Counted from the stretch's first letter, positions 37,118-47,061 are shown. The stretch: 64,000 nucleotides of DNA from Vallitalea pronyensis (GCF_018141445.1 NZ_CP058649.1:1817001-1881000), one strand, 5' to 3'. The notes: generated by a model not told the origin, from the letters alone. Program-made: numbers and translations.

Positions 37118-38791
37118 ATGGCAAAGCATAAGATTCGTAATCAACTCCTGATGACTTTAATTTTTTTAACGCTTATACCAGTCATGATTATAAGCATCTA
37201 TATTATTAATGTTTACTCCGATAGTATCATTGAAGTGGAAGAACAATCTTTAGCAAGAAGTCAAGCTCAGATTCAAGATAATATGGCTGCTTCCATAAAA
37301 AAAGGTATGTATATGATTGGGTTTTTACGTAAAGATAAGCAAATACATGATTTTCTACATGGTGATGTTCTGGAAGAAGCTAACATGCCATTATTATTAA
37401 ATGGTTATCGTCATCAAGTGGATTATGTTTTATCCATCAACCTATGGCAAGGTAACGTTATATATGGTTCCAGCGATGATAGCAGTTACTTGGATCATGC
37501 ATTTCTATCGTCACCCATCTATCAGGAAGTACTTCGCAACAATGGTCTTACAATGCTTTCAAATTATATGCCTGGTCACAGTCCAATTATATCCGATAAA
37601 TCGGAATTTATTGATACGATACACTTCATGAGTCGTGTCCATGTTGGTGAGGAAGAATCAGGGATCATTGATGTCATGATGAGTTCCATCCTTTTTGAAG
37701 AAGCTGTTCGGAATGTGGATTTGGGTGGAGGTGGTTATTTCTATGTCATGAATGAACAGCATCAAGTTGTCTACACACCTGTTGCAAGCAATGCCTTAAG
37801 TAAGGTTAATCAGACAGGCTATTTAACCAATAGTACGCCTATTAAAGGAACAAGCTGGACCCTCCATGTGGTAAAACCTATTAATCAAGTGTTATCAAAA
37901 ATCAACCTTCTACGCAACAACCTCATCAAACTATTCCTTGTGACCATCATTGTTCTGGTAGCTATTATAGCCATCTTCTCCAATTTGATTGTTCGACCAA
38001 TTAAGACCTTACAAAAGTTAATGAAAAAGGTGGAAAATGGTAATCTAGATGTACAATATGAAGAGACTGTTAATAACGAAGTACATGAACTTGGTACGGG
38101 ATTTAATAAAATGATTCGTGAAATCAAGAAATTAATCAGCCAAGTGAAAAAAGAGCAACAAGCTAAAAAAATTGCTGAAATAGGTATGTTACAATCCAAT
38201 ATTAAACCACATTTTCTCTATAACACCTTGGAAACCATTCGGTGGATGACAAAAAAATATGAAGCAGATGATATTGCAGAAACAGTCAATGCTTTAGCCA
38301 CATTCTTTCGGGTAGGGCTATCCAAAGGTAAAGAAATGATTCCATTAGAAGATGAATTAACCCATGTGGCTTCTTACCTTAAAATACAAAAAATACGGTA
38401 CAAAGATATATTGGATTATCAAATAAGGGTGGACGATTCATTAAAAAGCTATAAAGTACTAAAGCTTATTTTACAGCCTTTTGTGGAGAACGCCTTGTAT
38501 CACGGCATCAAAGAATCAGGAGAGAAAGGTACGATTGTTATAAGTGGGTATCTGGAAGGGGAATACCTCTATTTAACCATAGAAGATGATGGACAAGGTA
38601 TGAAGGAGGAACGTTTAGCCAAGGTTGTGAAAGATTTTTCTCACTATACGGACAAAACGTATGTTGGTTATGGCATGAAGAATGTGCATCAAAGAATACA
38701 ACTGGTGCATGGTGTGGATTATGGTGTACAGATTAAGAGTGAATGGGGTCGTGGAACAAAAGTAACCGTCCGCGTTCCAAAAAGTTACTAA
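37118..38791 (+). CDS. YesM-type sensor histidine kinase
   Basis: Membrane kinase of 557 residues. A first membrane helix (about 10-30), an extracellular Cache-like sensor, a second helix (about 268-292), a HAMP linker, and a LytS-type kinase module follow in order. The phospho-accepting His365 lies in IKPHFLYNTLETIRWM. The ATP-binding sites are VENALYHGIK, DDGQGM and GYGMKNVHQRI. GGTGAGG precedes the ATG. It is followed 12 bases later by its response regulator. Its position after the RbsACB operon suggests it senses that sugar. Confidence 0.92.
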   Translation: MAKHKIRNQLLMTLIFLTLIPVMIISIYIINVYSDSIIEVEEQSLARSQAQIQDNMAASIKKGMYMIGFLRKDKQIHDFLHGDVLEEANMPLLLNGYRHQVDYVLSINLWQGNVIYGSSDDSSYLDHAFLSSPIYQEVLRNNGLTMLSNYMPGHSPIISDKSEFIDTIHFMSRVHVGEEESGIIDVMMSSILFEEAVRNVDLGGGGYFYVMNEQHQVVYTPVASNALSKVNQTGYLTNSTPIKGTSWTLHVVKPINQVLSKINLLRNNLIKLFLVTIIVLVAIIAIFSNLIVRPIKTLQKLMKKVENGNLDVQYEETVNNEVHELGTGFNKMIREIKKLISQVKKEQQAKKIAEIGMLQSNIKPHFLYNTLETIRWMTKKYEADDIAETVNALATFFRVGLSKGKEMIPLEDELTHVASYLKIQKIRYKDILDYQIRVDDSLKSYKVLKLILQPFVENALYHGIKESGEKGTIVISGYLEGEYLYLTIEDDGQGMKEERLAKVVKDFSHYTDKTYVGYGMKNVHQRIQLVHGVDYGVQIKSEWGRGTKVTVRVPKSY

Positions 38792-38803
38792 GGGAGGTGC
38801 CCC

Positions 38804-40006
38804 ATGATAAAAATTGCTATTGCAGATGATGAGCAGATGATGCGAGAAGGCATAAGAGAGGCATTTGATTGGGAAAAACATGGTCTAGAATGTGTAGGAA
38901 CCTGTAAGAATGGTCAAGAAGCATACACGTTAGCGTTACATCAAGAAATAGACATCTTTTTGCTTGATATTTGTATGCCAAAAATAAGTGGACTTGAACT
39001 GATTAAGAAGTTAAACAGCATCAACAAAGATATGCTGTATATTATTATATCAGGCTATAGTGAATTTGAATATGCACATCAAGCCATTCAATTAGGTGTC
39101 TATGATTACGTGGTGAAGCCCATTGATGAGACCAAGCTGTTATCCATTATTCTCGGTGCAAAAGAGCGATTACTATCGGGTCAAAAAGAAAAAGAAAGAA
39201 TTAACTTCCTGAACATGCAAATGCAGAATCATCTGTCTGAACTACAGCATAAATTTGTCCATAAATTAGTGACAAGAGGTTTTGACCATACAGATACTAT
39301 ACGTAGTGAATGCCGCCAAGTAGAGCTTGACTTTGGAGAAAATCCAGGCTTGTTACTCATTAAGCATGTTAAGCATCTCTCACCTGCTATGAAATGGTCT
39401 GAGCAATTATTGTACTTTGCATATAAGAATCTCATAACGGAATTACTTGAAAATCTTGGTCCAATAACCATTGTCTCAAAAGACTTTGAGGATCAATTGT
39501 TTGTTTTAACGGCCATCGAGGACCAACATGTTTGGCAAGATATCGACCTATCCATTGAAGAAGCAGTCTTTAAATATTTGGGGCAAAAAGTACGTGTCGT
39601 TAAACACCTGGTGAAAACCGACTTATCCAATTGTTATGAGCTATACAAGAAGCTTGACACAAAAGTAAATGCAGACTTATCTGAGAATATACGCTATGTT
39701 ATACATCGACTTGAAAGTGATTATGCCAATAATACCATGGACTTGAATCAAATAGCTGATGAATTGGCCGTATCACCTAGCCATTTAAGCCGGTTAATCA
39801 AAAAAGAACTGGGAATTAGTTTTAAGGAATACCTGATCCAATTGCGGATGGAGAGGGCTATAGCATTGATTAAGGAAAGTGACATGCGGATTAATGAGAT
39901 CGCTGAACGTGTAGGGTATACCAATCAACATTATTTTGCACATGCCTTTAAGAAAGCAACAGGTTATTCTCCCAGTGTCTATAGACAGCATCATGAGGCA
40001 ACATAA
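38804..40006 (+). CDS. YesN-type response regulator with AraC domain
   Basis: Regulator of 400 residues: an N-terminal receiver with acidic residues D8/D9, phospho-acceptor D55 in LLDICMPK and KPIDETK; a middle linker of about 170 residues; and a C-terminal AraC double HTH (LNQIADELAVSPSHLSRLIK, INEIAERVGYTNQHYFAHAF). GGGAGG precedes the ATG. It is the partner of the kinase at 37118 and probably controls the UroD-RbsACB operon upstream. Confidence 0.92.
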   Translation: MIKIAIADDEQMMREGIREAFDWEKHGLECVGTCKNGQEAYTLALHQEIDIFLLDICMPKISGLELIKKLNSINKDMLYIIISGYSEFEYAHQAIQLGVYDYVVKPIDETKLLSIILGAKERLLSGQKEKERINFLNMQMQNHLSELQHKFVHKLVTRGFDHTDTIRSECRQVELDFGENPGLLLIKHVKHLSPAMKWSEQLLYFAYKNLITELLENLGPITIVSKDFEDQLFVLTAIEDQHVWQDIDLSIEEAVFKYLGQKVRVVKHLVKTDLSNCYELYKKLDTKVNADLSENIRYVIHRLESDYANNTMDLNQIADELAVSPSHLSRLIKKELGISFKEYLIQLRMERAIALIKESDMRINEIAERVGYTNQHYFAHAFKKATGYSPSVYRQHHEAT

Positions 40007-40060
40007 AAGAGAAGAAGGATTATATAAAGAAAACCAGATAAAGCAGTTGTTGAATAGCAA

Positions 40061-40089
40061 GGATATTGCAGAGGCAGTATCCTTTTTTT
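40061..40089 (+). terminator. Intrinsic terminator after the response regulator
   Basis: GGATATTGC pairs with GCAGTATCC (one T-G wobble) around AGAG, followed by TTTTTTT. It ends the two-component transcript. Confidence 0.8.
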
Positions 40090-40168
40090 GCTGTTATCAA
40101 TCAATAATCATGCATAGCTGGATTTAGGAAAAGAGTAGCTTTATGTTTTACAAGATTTATATATGATT

Positions 40169-40197
40169 TTTACATCCTAATTAACTAAAGTTAACAT
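40169..40197 (+). promoter_or_regulatory. Promoter candidate with palindrome before the HAD/RpiR operon
   Basis: TTTACA (40169-40174), a 17-base spacer and TAACAT (40192-40197). The palindrome TTAACTAAAGTTAA (40181-40194) overlaps the -10 and is a candidate operator for the RpiR regulator encoded in the operon. Confidence 0.4.
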
Positions 40198-40277
40198 AAC
40201 TGTACTAGAATGGTTGTGAAGGATAAACTACAAAAAAACAAAAATATAGTTTGGCATCTATAGGAAGGGAAAATAGC

Positions 40278-40958
40278 ATGAAATTTGTATGGTTTGATTT
40301 AGGATATACCCTGATATATTTAGAACGAGAAGAACCCTATAAGCGATTATTGAATCGCCTCGGTATACATAAGAACAAAAATGAAATTGAACAAGCCTTT
40401 CATCTGACAGACAAGTATTTTATGAGAGAAAAGTTAGGTTTTTTCAATGGAAGTGCTCATGGGTACATGGATGAATACTTATTGAAGTTGAATCACTTTT
40501 TAGATACACAACAACCCATCAGTTATAAAGATATGGTACACGTTTATCAAGAAGAAAAAGTAGCGCCTGTTTGGCAGCGATACGATTTTACATTGGATGT
40601 ATTGAACACGCTAAAAGATCATCACATCGGTATAGGCCTTTTATCCAATTGGGATACATCAGCTAGGCGTATTCTAGAAGAATTGAAGCTGCTAGAGCTT
40701 TTTGATGAGGTGATTATATCCAGCGAGGTCAATATAACCAAGCCAAACAAAGAGATTTTTGCTATGGCCCTTGAGAAGACAGGGCTTCATCAATCAGAAT
40801 GTATCTATGTAGGGGACAATTATTATGATGACATCGTAGGCTGCCAGCGAGTAGGGATAGAAGGAAAATTAATTAATCGATTTGGACGTACAGGTATTGA
40901 AGAGTTAAGCTGTGAAGCTTACGCCAACATTGGTGAGGTGGTGAAAGCATACCTATGA
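40278..40958 (+). CDS. HAD-superfamily hydrolase with altered motif I
   Basis: Cytoplasmic HAD protein of 226 residues (subfamily IA). Motif I reads WFDLGYTL: the nucleophile Asp7 is present, but the usual second Asp, the general acid of phosphatases, is Gly9. Motif II is LLSNWDTS, motif III the Lys in ITKPNKEIF, motif IV YVGDNYYDDIVG. An upstream in-frame ATG at 40251 lacks a ribosome site; GGAAGGGA fits the ATG at 40278. It overlaps the RpiR gene by four bases. The Gly substitution could mean altered chemistry or slow phosphatase activity. Confidence 0.88.
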   Translation: MKFVWFDLGYTLIYLEREEPYKRLLNRLGIHKNKNEIEQAFHLTDKYFMREKLGFFNGSAHGYMDEYLLKLNHFLDTQQPISYKDMVHVYQEEKVAPVWQRYDFTLDVLNTLKDHHIGIGLLSNWDTSARRILEELKLLELFDEVIISSEVNITKPNKEIFAMALEKTGLHQSECIYVGDNYYDDIVGCQRVGIEGKLINRFGRTGIEELSCEAYANIGEVVKAYL

Positions 40959-41797
40959 TTATGGATAAAATTACGGAAAATTTTGCTTCATTAAGCCCGG
41001 CACAAAAAAAGGTGGCTCATTTTATTGAATATCATATTAACGACGTTGCCTTTTTGTCTGCAAAAGAGATTGCTTCAAGATGTGGTTCCAGTGAACCCAC
41101 CTTACATCGCTTATCTAAAAGTTTAGGCTATGATAAATATGTGTCTATGTGTAAAGATATGCGGGACTATGTCTATGAAAAAAGAATCATTAATCGTTTC
41201 AATCAATTTGTGGAGCATAAGGAAGAAGAGCCTTCTTGGTACGAAAAGCATTTTATGAAAGAAATAAACAGTATACATGAGACCATGGCACTTAACAAAG
41301 AAGAGCAATTCGTAAGTGCTACAACCATGATTCTATCTGCAAAAAGAATTTACTTAGCTGGCTGGCGAGCAGGTCTTACCATTACAAGTCCATTTACATA
41401 TATTTTAAATTATTTATTGGGTAATGCAACCTTAATTCCTCAAGGGGAGTTAGCAGAATATGGTGCTTACATGACAGAGAAAGACATTTTAATATGCCTG
41501 GGATTTCCAAGATATTGTAAGAACTCTATACGTATCTGTGAAATAGCTAAGCAAAAAAATGTGAAGATCATTAGTATGACGGATTCTGAATTATCACCTT
41601 TTTATGAATTAGCCGATGAGGCATTCCTTGCCATAAGTCGATCCGATGGGTTTCTGGATTCTTATGTGGCACCATTAGCCATCATGAATTTATTAATTAA
41701 ACAAATCGCCTACCAATCAACAGACGATATCAAAGACAATATGAATGGCATTGAAGCTATTTTTGAACTATTTGATCTTAAATTTAATTGGAAATAG
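40955..41797 (+). CDS. RpiR/MurR-family regulator with SIS domain
   Basis: Regulator of 280 residues. The N-terminal HTH_6 domain is typical (LSPAQKKVAHFIEYHINDVA, LSAKEIASRCGSSEPTLHRL). The C-terminal half is a SIS domain (AKRIYLAGWRAGLTITSPF) that in relatives binds phosphosugars. Its start overlaps the HAD stop (ATGA). It probably senses a phosphorylated sugar or ester and controls the operon running through the Dpp transporter. Confidence 0.9.
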   Translation: MIMDKITENFASLSPAQKKVAHFIEYHINDVAFLSAKEIASRCGSSEPTLHRLSKSLGYDKYVSMCKDMRDYVYEKRIINRFNQFVEHKEEEPSWYEKHFMKEINSIHETMALNKEEQFVSATTMILSAKRIYLAGWRAGLTITSPFTYILNYLLGNATLIPQGELAEYGAYMTEKDILICLGFPRYCKNSIRICEIAKQKNVKIISMTDSELSPFYELADEAFLAISRSDGFLDSYVAPLAIMNLLIKQIAYQSTDDIKDNMNGIEAIFELFDLKFNWK

Positions 41798-41807
41798 AGG
41801 TGGAACC

Positions 41808-42554
41808 ATGACGTTTACAGTAATTGGTAGCAGAAGTGCCTACCCTCTAGCTGGAGAAGCAACTTCCTGTTATCTCATTCAAGAAGAAGGTGTGAATATC
41901 GTTGTTGATTTAGGAGCAGGAAGCCTATCTAAGCTGCAAGAGTATATTGATATAGAGGAGCTGGATGCATTAATTATCACCCATTATCATCCCGATCATT
42001 TTTCGGATGTTTATTGCTTGCAACATGCTGTGCTGATAAAAAGCCAACTTGGTATCATGGATAAGAAACTCACCATCTATGGACCTGATGACCCTATTTA
42101 TTATCCTCAATTAACCTATAAGGATTATATACAGAGTAAAAAGCTTGACGGGAGTTCCATCATTCACATCAAAGACATCACCATTGCATTTATGGAAACA
42201 CAACATAGTATCTATGGCCTTGCAGTAAAGCTTATTAAAGGTAAGGAAACAATTGTGTATACATCGGATTCCGAAGTGACACAAAGCCTAATTGACTTTA
42301 GCCATGGATGTGATCTCTTAGTTTGTGAATGCAGTTTATACAAGCCAAAGAAGGGTATCACAGGTCATATGGCTATTGTAGATGTAAAAAAATTAATCCT
42401 TGAATCTAACCCTAAGCGTGTATTAATCACCCACCTGCCCCCTTATGGGGATAATCAAGACATATTAGATGGTATGCTTGACTTAGGTCATCCAGCCATT
42501 GATTTAGCTCATCCAGATGTGGTGGTATCCACTCAAATGGTCATGCGTCGATAA
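41808..42554 (+). CDS. Metallo-beta-lactamase-fold hydrolase
   Basis: Cytoplasmic protein of 248 residues. The zinc motif THYHPDHFSD (HxHxDH, near residues 61-69) and the later GHMA and THLPPYGDN histidines are intact. The overall pattern is that of RNase Z/YhfI-like or cyclic-nucleotide phosphodiesterase-type members. The frame is open from 41745, but GAGGTGG precedes the ATG at 41808 and the protein starts directly at the fold (MTFTVIGSRSAYP). It lies 10 bases after the RpiR gene. It probably hydrolyses an ester or phosphodiester taken in by the transporter that follows. Confidence 0.86.
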   Translation: MTFTVIGSRSAYPLAGEATSCYLIQEEGVNIVVDLGAGSLSKLQEYIDIEELDALIITHYHPDHFSDVYCLQHAVLIKSQLGIMDKKLTIYGPDDPIYYPQLTYKDYIQSKKLDGSSIIHIKDITIAFMETQHSIYGLAVKLIKGKETIVYTSDSEVTQSLIDFSHGCDLLVCECSLYKPKKGITGHMAIVDVKKLILESNPKRVLITHLPPYGDNQDILDGMLDLGHPAIDLAHPDVVVSTQMVMRR

Positions 42555-42625
42555 TGAGAATTATTGACTTTATATAGATTAAGAACCTAATAACCTAACA
42601 TTATAACAGAAAAGTGGAGGACATT

Positions 42626-44224
42626 ATGAAAAATAAAATCATGATTATTATATTAACATGTGTTATGGCGATTGCATTCACAGGCTGCGGTTCAAACAAG
42701 GCTGTTGATGATGACACATCAACAGTCAATCAAGGGGAAGACAATCAAACAGAACAAGAGCAAACAGATCAAGGTCAGAAAGATGATGAAAAAGAACCAG
42801 AGGAAGTTGTGGTTCAAGATGATATTGTTGTAGCGGTACCTCAAGACCCTGATTACTTAGACCCACATTTGGCAGCGGCTTCTGGAACTTATGAAATGAT
42901 GTTTAATGTGTTTGAAGGCTTATTAAAACCAGACCATACAGGCAAATTATTACCTGCTGTTGCAGGGGACTATACCATTTCTGAAGATGGTTTAAAGTAC
43001 ACGTTTGTATTAAGAGATGGCATTACATTCCATAATGGTGACTTGGTAACCATTGAAGATGTTGAATACTCCTATAAAAGAATAAAAGGTGATATAAGAG
43101 ACGATATCGTATCCACAGCCTTTGAAAATGTTGACATGGCAGTTATAGATGATAAGACCATTGAATTTACCTTAACGGAGCCCAATTCAGGTTTTATTGT
43201 TAATCTAACCAAAGCGGTTATTCCAGCAGGACTTGACGAAGAACAACACAATAAACAACCCATTGGTACAGGTCCTTATGCATTTACCGAGTATGTACCA
43301 TCACAAAAGGTAGCCCTTAAAAGATTTGATGGTTACTGGGGTAAACCTGTAGCGATTAAAGATGTTGAATTTAGAATATTTGCAGATAACAACACAGCAT
43401 TGATGAGTTTACTTGCTGGAGAAGTAGATATGTATCCTAGAGTAGGTACAGAAAATATCGATATGCTAACGGATGAATTTTATTACATTGAAGGTATGCA
43501 GAATATGGTGCAGCTCATGTCCTTTAACAATGCTGTTAAACCATTAGATAACGTTAAAGTGAGACAAGCCATTAATTATGCAGTGGACGTGGACATGATC
43601 ATTGATGGTGTTTCAGATGGTAAAGGTACAAAATTAGGCTCTAACATGTCACCAGCTATGGCCTTTTATCATGAAACAGGTCTAGAAGATAAATACAATG
43701 TGGACATTGAAAAAGCGAAGCAATTGTTAAAAGAAGCAGGTTATGACAATGGCTTTGAGACAAGTATAACGGTACCATCCAATTATGAATTCCATGTAAA
43801 AACAGCAGAAGTGATAGCAGAACAATTAAAAGCTGTAGGTATTCAAGCAAGTATCAAGTCTGTTGAGTGGAGTGTTTGGCTTGAAGATGTATACAAAGGT
43901 CGCGATTATGAGATGACCATTATTGGCTTAACGGGTAAACTTGACCCCCATAACATTCTTGTCCGTTATGAATCGGAGTATGGTCGAAATTACATGAACT
44001 ATTCCAATGAAGCTTATGATAAGTTGATTGCAGATGCCATTAAAGAAACAAGTGAAGAAAAACGAGCTGCATTATATAAGCAAGCGCAAGTCATACTAGC
44101 AGATGAAGTACCTGCTGTGTATATCATGGACCCCAATTTCATCGTAGCATTAAAAAGTAACTTAAAAGGGTATGCATTATATCCCCTATATGTGCAAGAT
44201 TTATCTTCTATGTACTTTGAGTAA
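42626..44224 (+). CDS. Oligopeptide/dipeptide-type ABC substrate-binding lipoprotein
   Basis: Family-5 solute-binding protein (DppA/OppA type) of 532 residues, exported with lipobox AFTGC and a Glu/Gln/Asp-rich linker of about 45 residues. Family landmarks are VVAVPQDPDYLDPHLAAAS, YTFVLRDGITFHNGD and VRQAINYAVD. GTGGAGG precedes the ATG at 42626; a GTG at 42614 is only part of that site. The hairpin at 44238-44261 separates it from the permease genes. The ligand may be a peptide, but family members also bind sugars and other solutes. Confidence 0.92.
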   Translation: MKNKIMIIILTCVMAIAFTGCGSNKAVDDDTSTVNQGEDNQTEQEQTDQGQKDDEKEPEEVVVQDDIVVAVPQDPDYLDPHLAAASGTYEMMFNVFEGLLKPDHTGKLLPAVAGDYTISEDGLKYTFVLRDGITFHNGDLVTIEDVEYSYKRIKGDIRDDIVSTAFENVDMAVIDDKTIEFTLTEPNSGFIVNLTKAVIPAGLDEEQHNKQPIGTGPYAFTEYVPSQKVALKRFDGYWGKPVAIKDVEFRIFADNNTALMSLLAGEVDMYPRVGTENIDMLTDEFYYIEGMQNMVQLMSFNNAVKPLDNVKVRQAINYAVDVDMIIDGVSDGKGTKLGSNMSPAMAFYHETGLEDKYNVDIEKAKQLLKEAGYDNGFETSITVPSNYEFHVKTAEVIAEQLKAVGIQASIKSVEWSVWLEDVYKGRDYEMTIIGLTGKLDPHNILVRYESEYGRNYMNYSNEAYDKLIADAIKETSEEKRAALYKQAQVILADEVPAVYIMDPNFIVALKSNLKGYALYPLYVQDLSSMYFE

Positions 44225-44237
44225 ACTAATAGATGAT

Positions 44238-44263
44238 GGGGCTGTTTCATAAAACAGCCCCTT
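44238..44263 (+). other. Intercistronic hairpin between DppA- and DppB-type genes
   Basis: GGGGCTGTTT-CATA-AAACAGCCCC, a perfect ten-pair stem, followed only by TTG. It probably acts as a leaky terminator or mRNA stabiliser, giving more binding protein than permease. Confidence 0.65.
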
Positions 44264-44286
44264 GTGAAAAGATAGGATGATATAGT

Positions 44287-45228
44287 ATGGGATATACCCT
44301 TAGAAAAATAGGATCGGTTCTGGTCACACTGTTGATTGTGTCCATCATTACATTTGGTATTTTTGAAATTATTCCTGGTGATCCAGTCACTGCCAAACTT
44401 GGCATAGAAGCGGATGAAAAGCAGGTTGAAGTATTGATTAAAGAATTAGGCCTTAACCAACCCGCACATATACGGTACAAAAATTGGATACTTTCTGCCA
44501 TAAATGGTGATTTAGGAGAATCCATAAGATTTGACGAACCGGTTGCAGCATTGATTAATGAAAGAATGAAAGTAACGGCCATTTTAGCCATGCTGGCGTT
44601 ACTGATTACGATAATTATCAGCATTCCTTTAAGTATTTTTGTAGCAAAGTATAACAACAAAATAATTGGTGTGATCACATCCATGATCACACAATTAGGC
44701 ATGGCCCTTCCTTCTTTTTGGCTGGGTATCATGATTACCTTTCTTTTTGGGCTTACGTTGAAGCTGTTTATACCAGGTAAATACATAAGTATCGGTGATA
44801 ACTTTGTAGAAGGTATAACGTATATGGTCTTTCCTGCAATCGCTATAGCCATACCTAAAATCGCTACGATTATCAGGTATTTAAGAAATGCCATTGTTGA
44901 GCAGATGAGTGCTGACTATGTGAGAACAGCATATGGGAAAGGCTTACAAAAAAATAGGGTCATCTATTATCACGTATTGCGGAATGCATTAATACCCGTC
45001 ATAACAGTTATGGGTATGATCATTGCCGATGTACTTGGAGGCAGTTTAATCATTGAGCAGGTTTTTACCATACCTGGTATTGGGCGATTGCTCATCATGG
45101 CCATTTCGAATAGAGATTACCCTTTAATTCAAGGCATGGTACTCTACATTGCCACAATCGTTATCCTGGTCAATTTTATGATTGATATGATTTACCATTT
45201 GATTGACCCAAGAATTAAAATGACTTAA
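44287..45228 (+). CDS. dppB: Dipeptide-type ABC permease (DppB)
   Basis: Membrane subunit of 313 residues with six predicted helices. Typical features are GDPVTAKLG after the first helix and the EAA loop region DYVRTAYGKGLQKNRVIYYH. The C-terminal half has GGSLIIEQVFTIPGIGRLL, near-diagnostic of DppB/OppB. A GATAGGATGA stretch precedes the ATG. Pairs with DppC in the Dpp importer. Confidence 0.93.
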   Translation: MGYTLRKIGSVLVTLLIVSIITFGIFEIIPGDPVTAKLGIEADEKQVEVLIKELGLNQPAHIRYKNWILSAINGDLGESIRFDEPVAALINERMKVTAILAMLALLITIIISIPLSIFVAKYNNKIIGVITSMITQLGMALPSFWLGIMITFLFGLTLKLFIPGKYISIGDNFVEGITYMVFPAIAIAIPKIATIIRYLRNAIVEQMSADYVRTAYGKGLQKNRVIYYHVLRNALIPVITVMGMIIADVLGGSLIIEQVFTIPGIGRLLIMAISNRDYPLIQGMVLYIATIVILVNFMIDMIYHLIDPRIKMT

Positions 45229-45259
45229 TCGATTTAATCACATAGGAAGGTGTTAATAA

Positions 45260-46072
45260 GTGAACACAAAAAAGAAGTCAATGAATTTTTATATAGGCTT
45301 AGTGATTGTAAGCTTATTATTAGGTCTCATGCTGCTTAGTTTTTTTTATACACCCTATAGTGTAACCGAAATGAAGCTATCGGATAAGCTCATGTCACCA
45401 AATATAGCCCATCTACTAGGAACAGATCACTTTGGCCGAGATATTTTTAGTCGTATTATGAAAGGCTCTCAGACAGCTTTTTATGTGGGGCTTATCTCCA
45501 TTACGATTGGATGCGTTGTTGGTGTCATCATCGGTAGTGTTGCAGGTTATTTTGGCGGTATGATTGATGAGATTCTTATGCGCATTATGGATGCACTGAT
45601 GTCTTTTCCAGGCATTTTATTTGCATTACTTTTTGTAGCTGTTTTAGGTGTTGGTATTGTGAATACCATGATTGCGCTGGGTATTTTAGCTATTCCCAGT
45701 TTTGCCAGAATAGCAATAAGCGGTTTTTTACAAGCAAAGCATTTAACCTATGTGGATATGGCAAGAACCATAGGGGTGTCACACTTTCGAATCATGTTTG
45801 TGCACATTCTTCCTAATATTATTTCGCCTTTAATCGTTGCTGCATCCATTGGATTTGCATCTGCCATTCTTGCAGAAGCAGGGCTGTCTTACTTAGGCTT
45901 AGGGGTACAGCCTCCCAATCCAAGTTGGGGAAGAATGCTAAGTGAATCACAGACTTATATCTTAAAAGCCCCTTATTATGCGTTAGCACCTGGGTTAATG
46001 ATAACCTTGTCAGTCCTAGGGTTCAATTTATTAGGTGATGGTATACGTGATCTTAGAGATCCTAGAAAGTAG
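45260..46072 (+). CDS. dppC: Dipeptide-type ABC permease (DppC)
   Basis: Membrane subunit of 270 residues with six helices. Landmarks are HLLGTDHFGRDIFSRI near residue 50, the EAA region YVDMARTIGVSHFRIMFVHI and AEAGLSYLGLGVQPPNPSWG. The start is GTG at 45260 with GGAAGGTG ahead. It is about 30 residues shorter than E. coli DppC at the N-terminus. Partner of the DppB subunit. Confidence 0.93.
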   Translation: MNTKKKSMNFYIGLVIVSLLLGLMLLSFFYTPYSVTEMKLSDKLMSPNIAHLLGTDHFGRDIFSRIMKGSQTAFYVGLISITIGCVVGVIIGSVAGYFGGMIDEILMRIMDALMSFPGILFALLFVAVLGVGIVNTMIALGILAIPSFARIAISGFLQAKHLTYVDMARTIGVSHFRIMFVHILPNIISPLIVAASIGFASAILAEAGLSYLGLGVQPPNPSWGRMLSESQTYILKAPYYALAPGLMITLSVLGFNLLGDGIRDLRDPRK

Positions 46073-46080
46073 GTTGACAG

Positions 46081-47061
46081 TTGAAGAAAATATTAGAAGT
46101 AAAAGATTTAAAAATTGAATTCAAAACAAAAAAAGGTATTCTTGAAGCAGTTTCTAATGTGTCTTATACGTTACATGAAAATGAAGTACTAGGGATTGTA
46201 GGCGAATCAGGATGTGGTAAAAGTATTTCAGCCATGTCCCTTATGGGTTTATTGCCCCCTTCAGCTATTGTGAGTGCCAGTGACATGACCTTTGAAGGTC
46301 AGGATCTGAGAAAACTAAGCAATAACCAGTTGTCTAAGATTAGAGGCAAAGATATTTCCATCATTTTTCAAGAGCCTATGACATCGTTAAATCCTCTGAT
46401 GAAGGTAGGACCGCAAATTGTGGAGATGCTTGTTCTTCATGAGGGCTTATCCAAAAATGAAGCTAAAACGAAAGCCCTTGATATGATGGAAAAAGTAGGA
46501 CTGCAACATGTGGAATCCTTGTTCAATGCCTATACCCATGCATTGTCAGGAGGTATGATACAAAGAGTGATGATTGCTATGGCTATGATATGTAACCCTA
46601 GTATTTTAATTGCTGATGAACCCACAACAGCCTTGGACGTAACCATTCAAGCACAAATACTAGCTCTCATGAAAACATTAAATAAATCCAGACGTACAGC
46701 CATTATCTTTATTTCCCATGACTTAGGTGTCATTAAAGAAGTATGTGACCAAGTACTTGTGATATACTTAGGCTATGTTGTTGAAAAAGGCCATGTGGAT
46801 CAATTATTAAAAACCCCATCCCATCCTTATACCATAGGACTATTACAATCCATACCTAATCCTAAGAAAAGACAAGAAAGGTTATATGCTATAGAAGGTA
46901 AAGTGCCTAATATTCATGAAAGACCAAAGGGGTGTCCCTTTTCCACCAGGTGCTATAAAGCCACTGAAAAATGTCAAGAGGCATTACCTGATTTTATCGA
47001 AGTAGCCGACGGCCATTTTGTTAGATGTTTTTATCCTGAATGTGAGATAGAGAAAGGCTAA
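46081..47061 (+). CDS. dppD: Dipeptide-type ABC ATPase (DppD)
   Basis: Cytoplasmic ATPase of 326 residues. Walker A is GESGCGKSIS, the signature LSGGMIQRVMIAMAM, and Walker B ILIADEPTTALD. The C-terminal oligo_HPY extension contains a cysteine-rich segment (CPFSTRCYKATEKCQ). The start is TTG at 46081, 8 bases after the DppC stop, with a weak AGG ribosome site. The stop codon overlaps the next ATPase gene's first ATG by one base. Confidence 0.93.
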   Translation: MKKILEVKDLKIEFKTKKGILEAVSNVSYTLHENEVLGIVGESGCGKSISAMSLMGLLPPSAIVSASDMTFEGQDLRKLSNNQLSKIRGKDISIIFQEPMTSLNPLMKVGPQIVEMLVLHEGLSKNEAKTKALDMMEKVGLQHVESLFNAYTHALSGGMIQRVMIAMAMICNPSILIADEPTTALDVTIQAQILALMKTLNKSRRTAIIFISHDLGVIKEVCDQVLVIYLGYVVEKGHVDQLLKTPSHPYTIGLLQSIPNPKKRQERLYAIEGKVPNIHERPKGCPFSTRCYKATEKCQEALPDFIEVADGHFVRCFYPECEIEKG

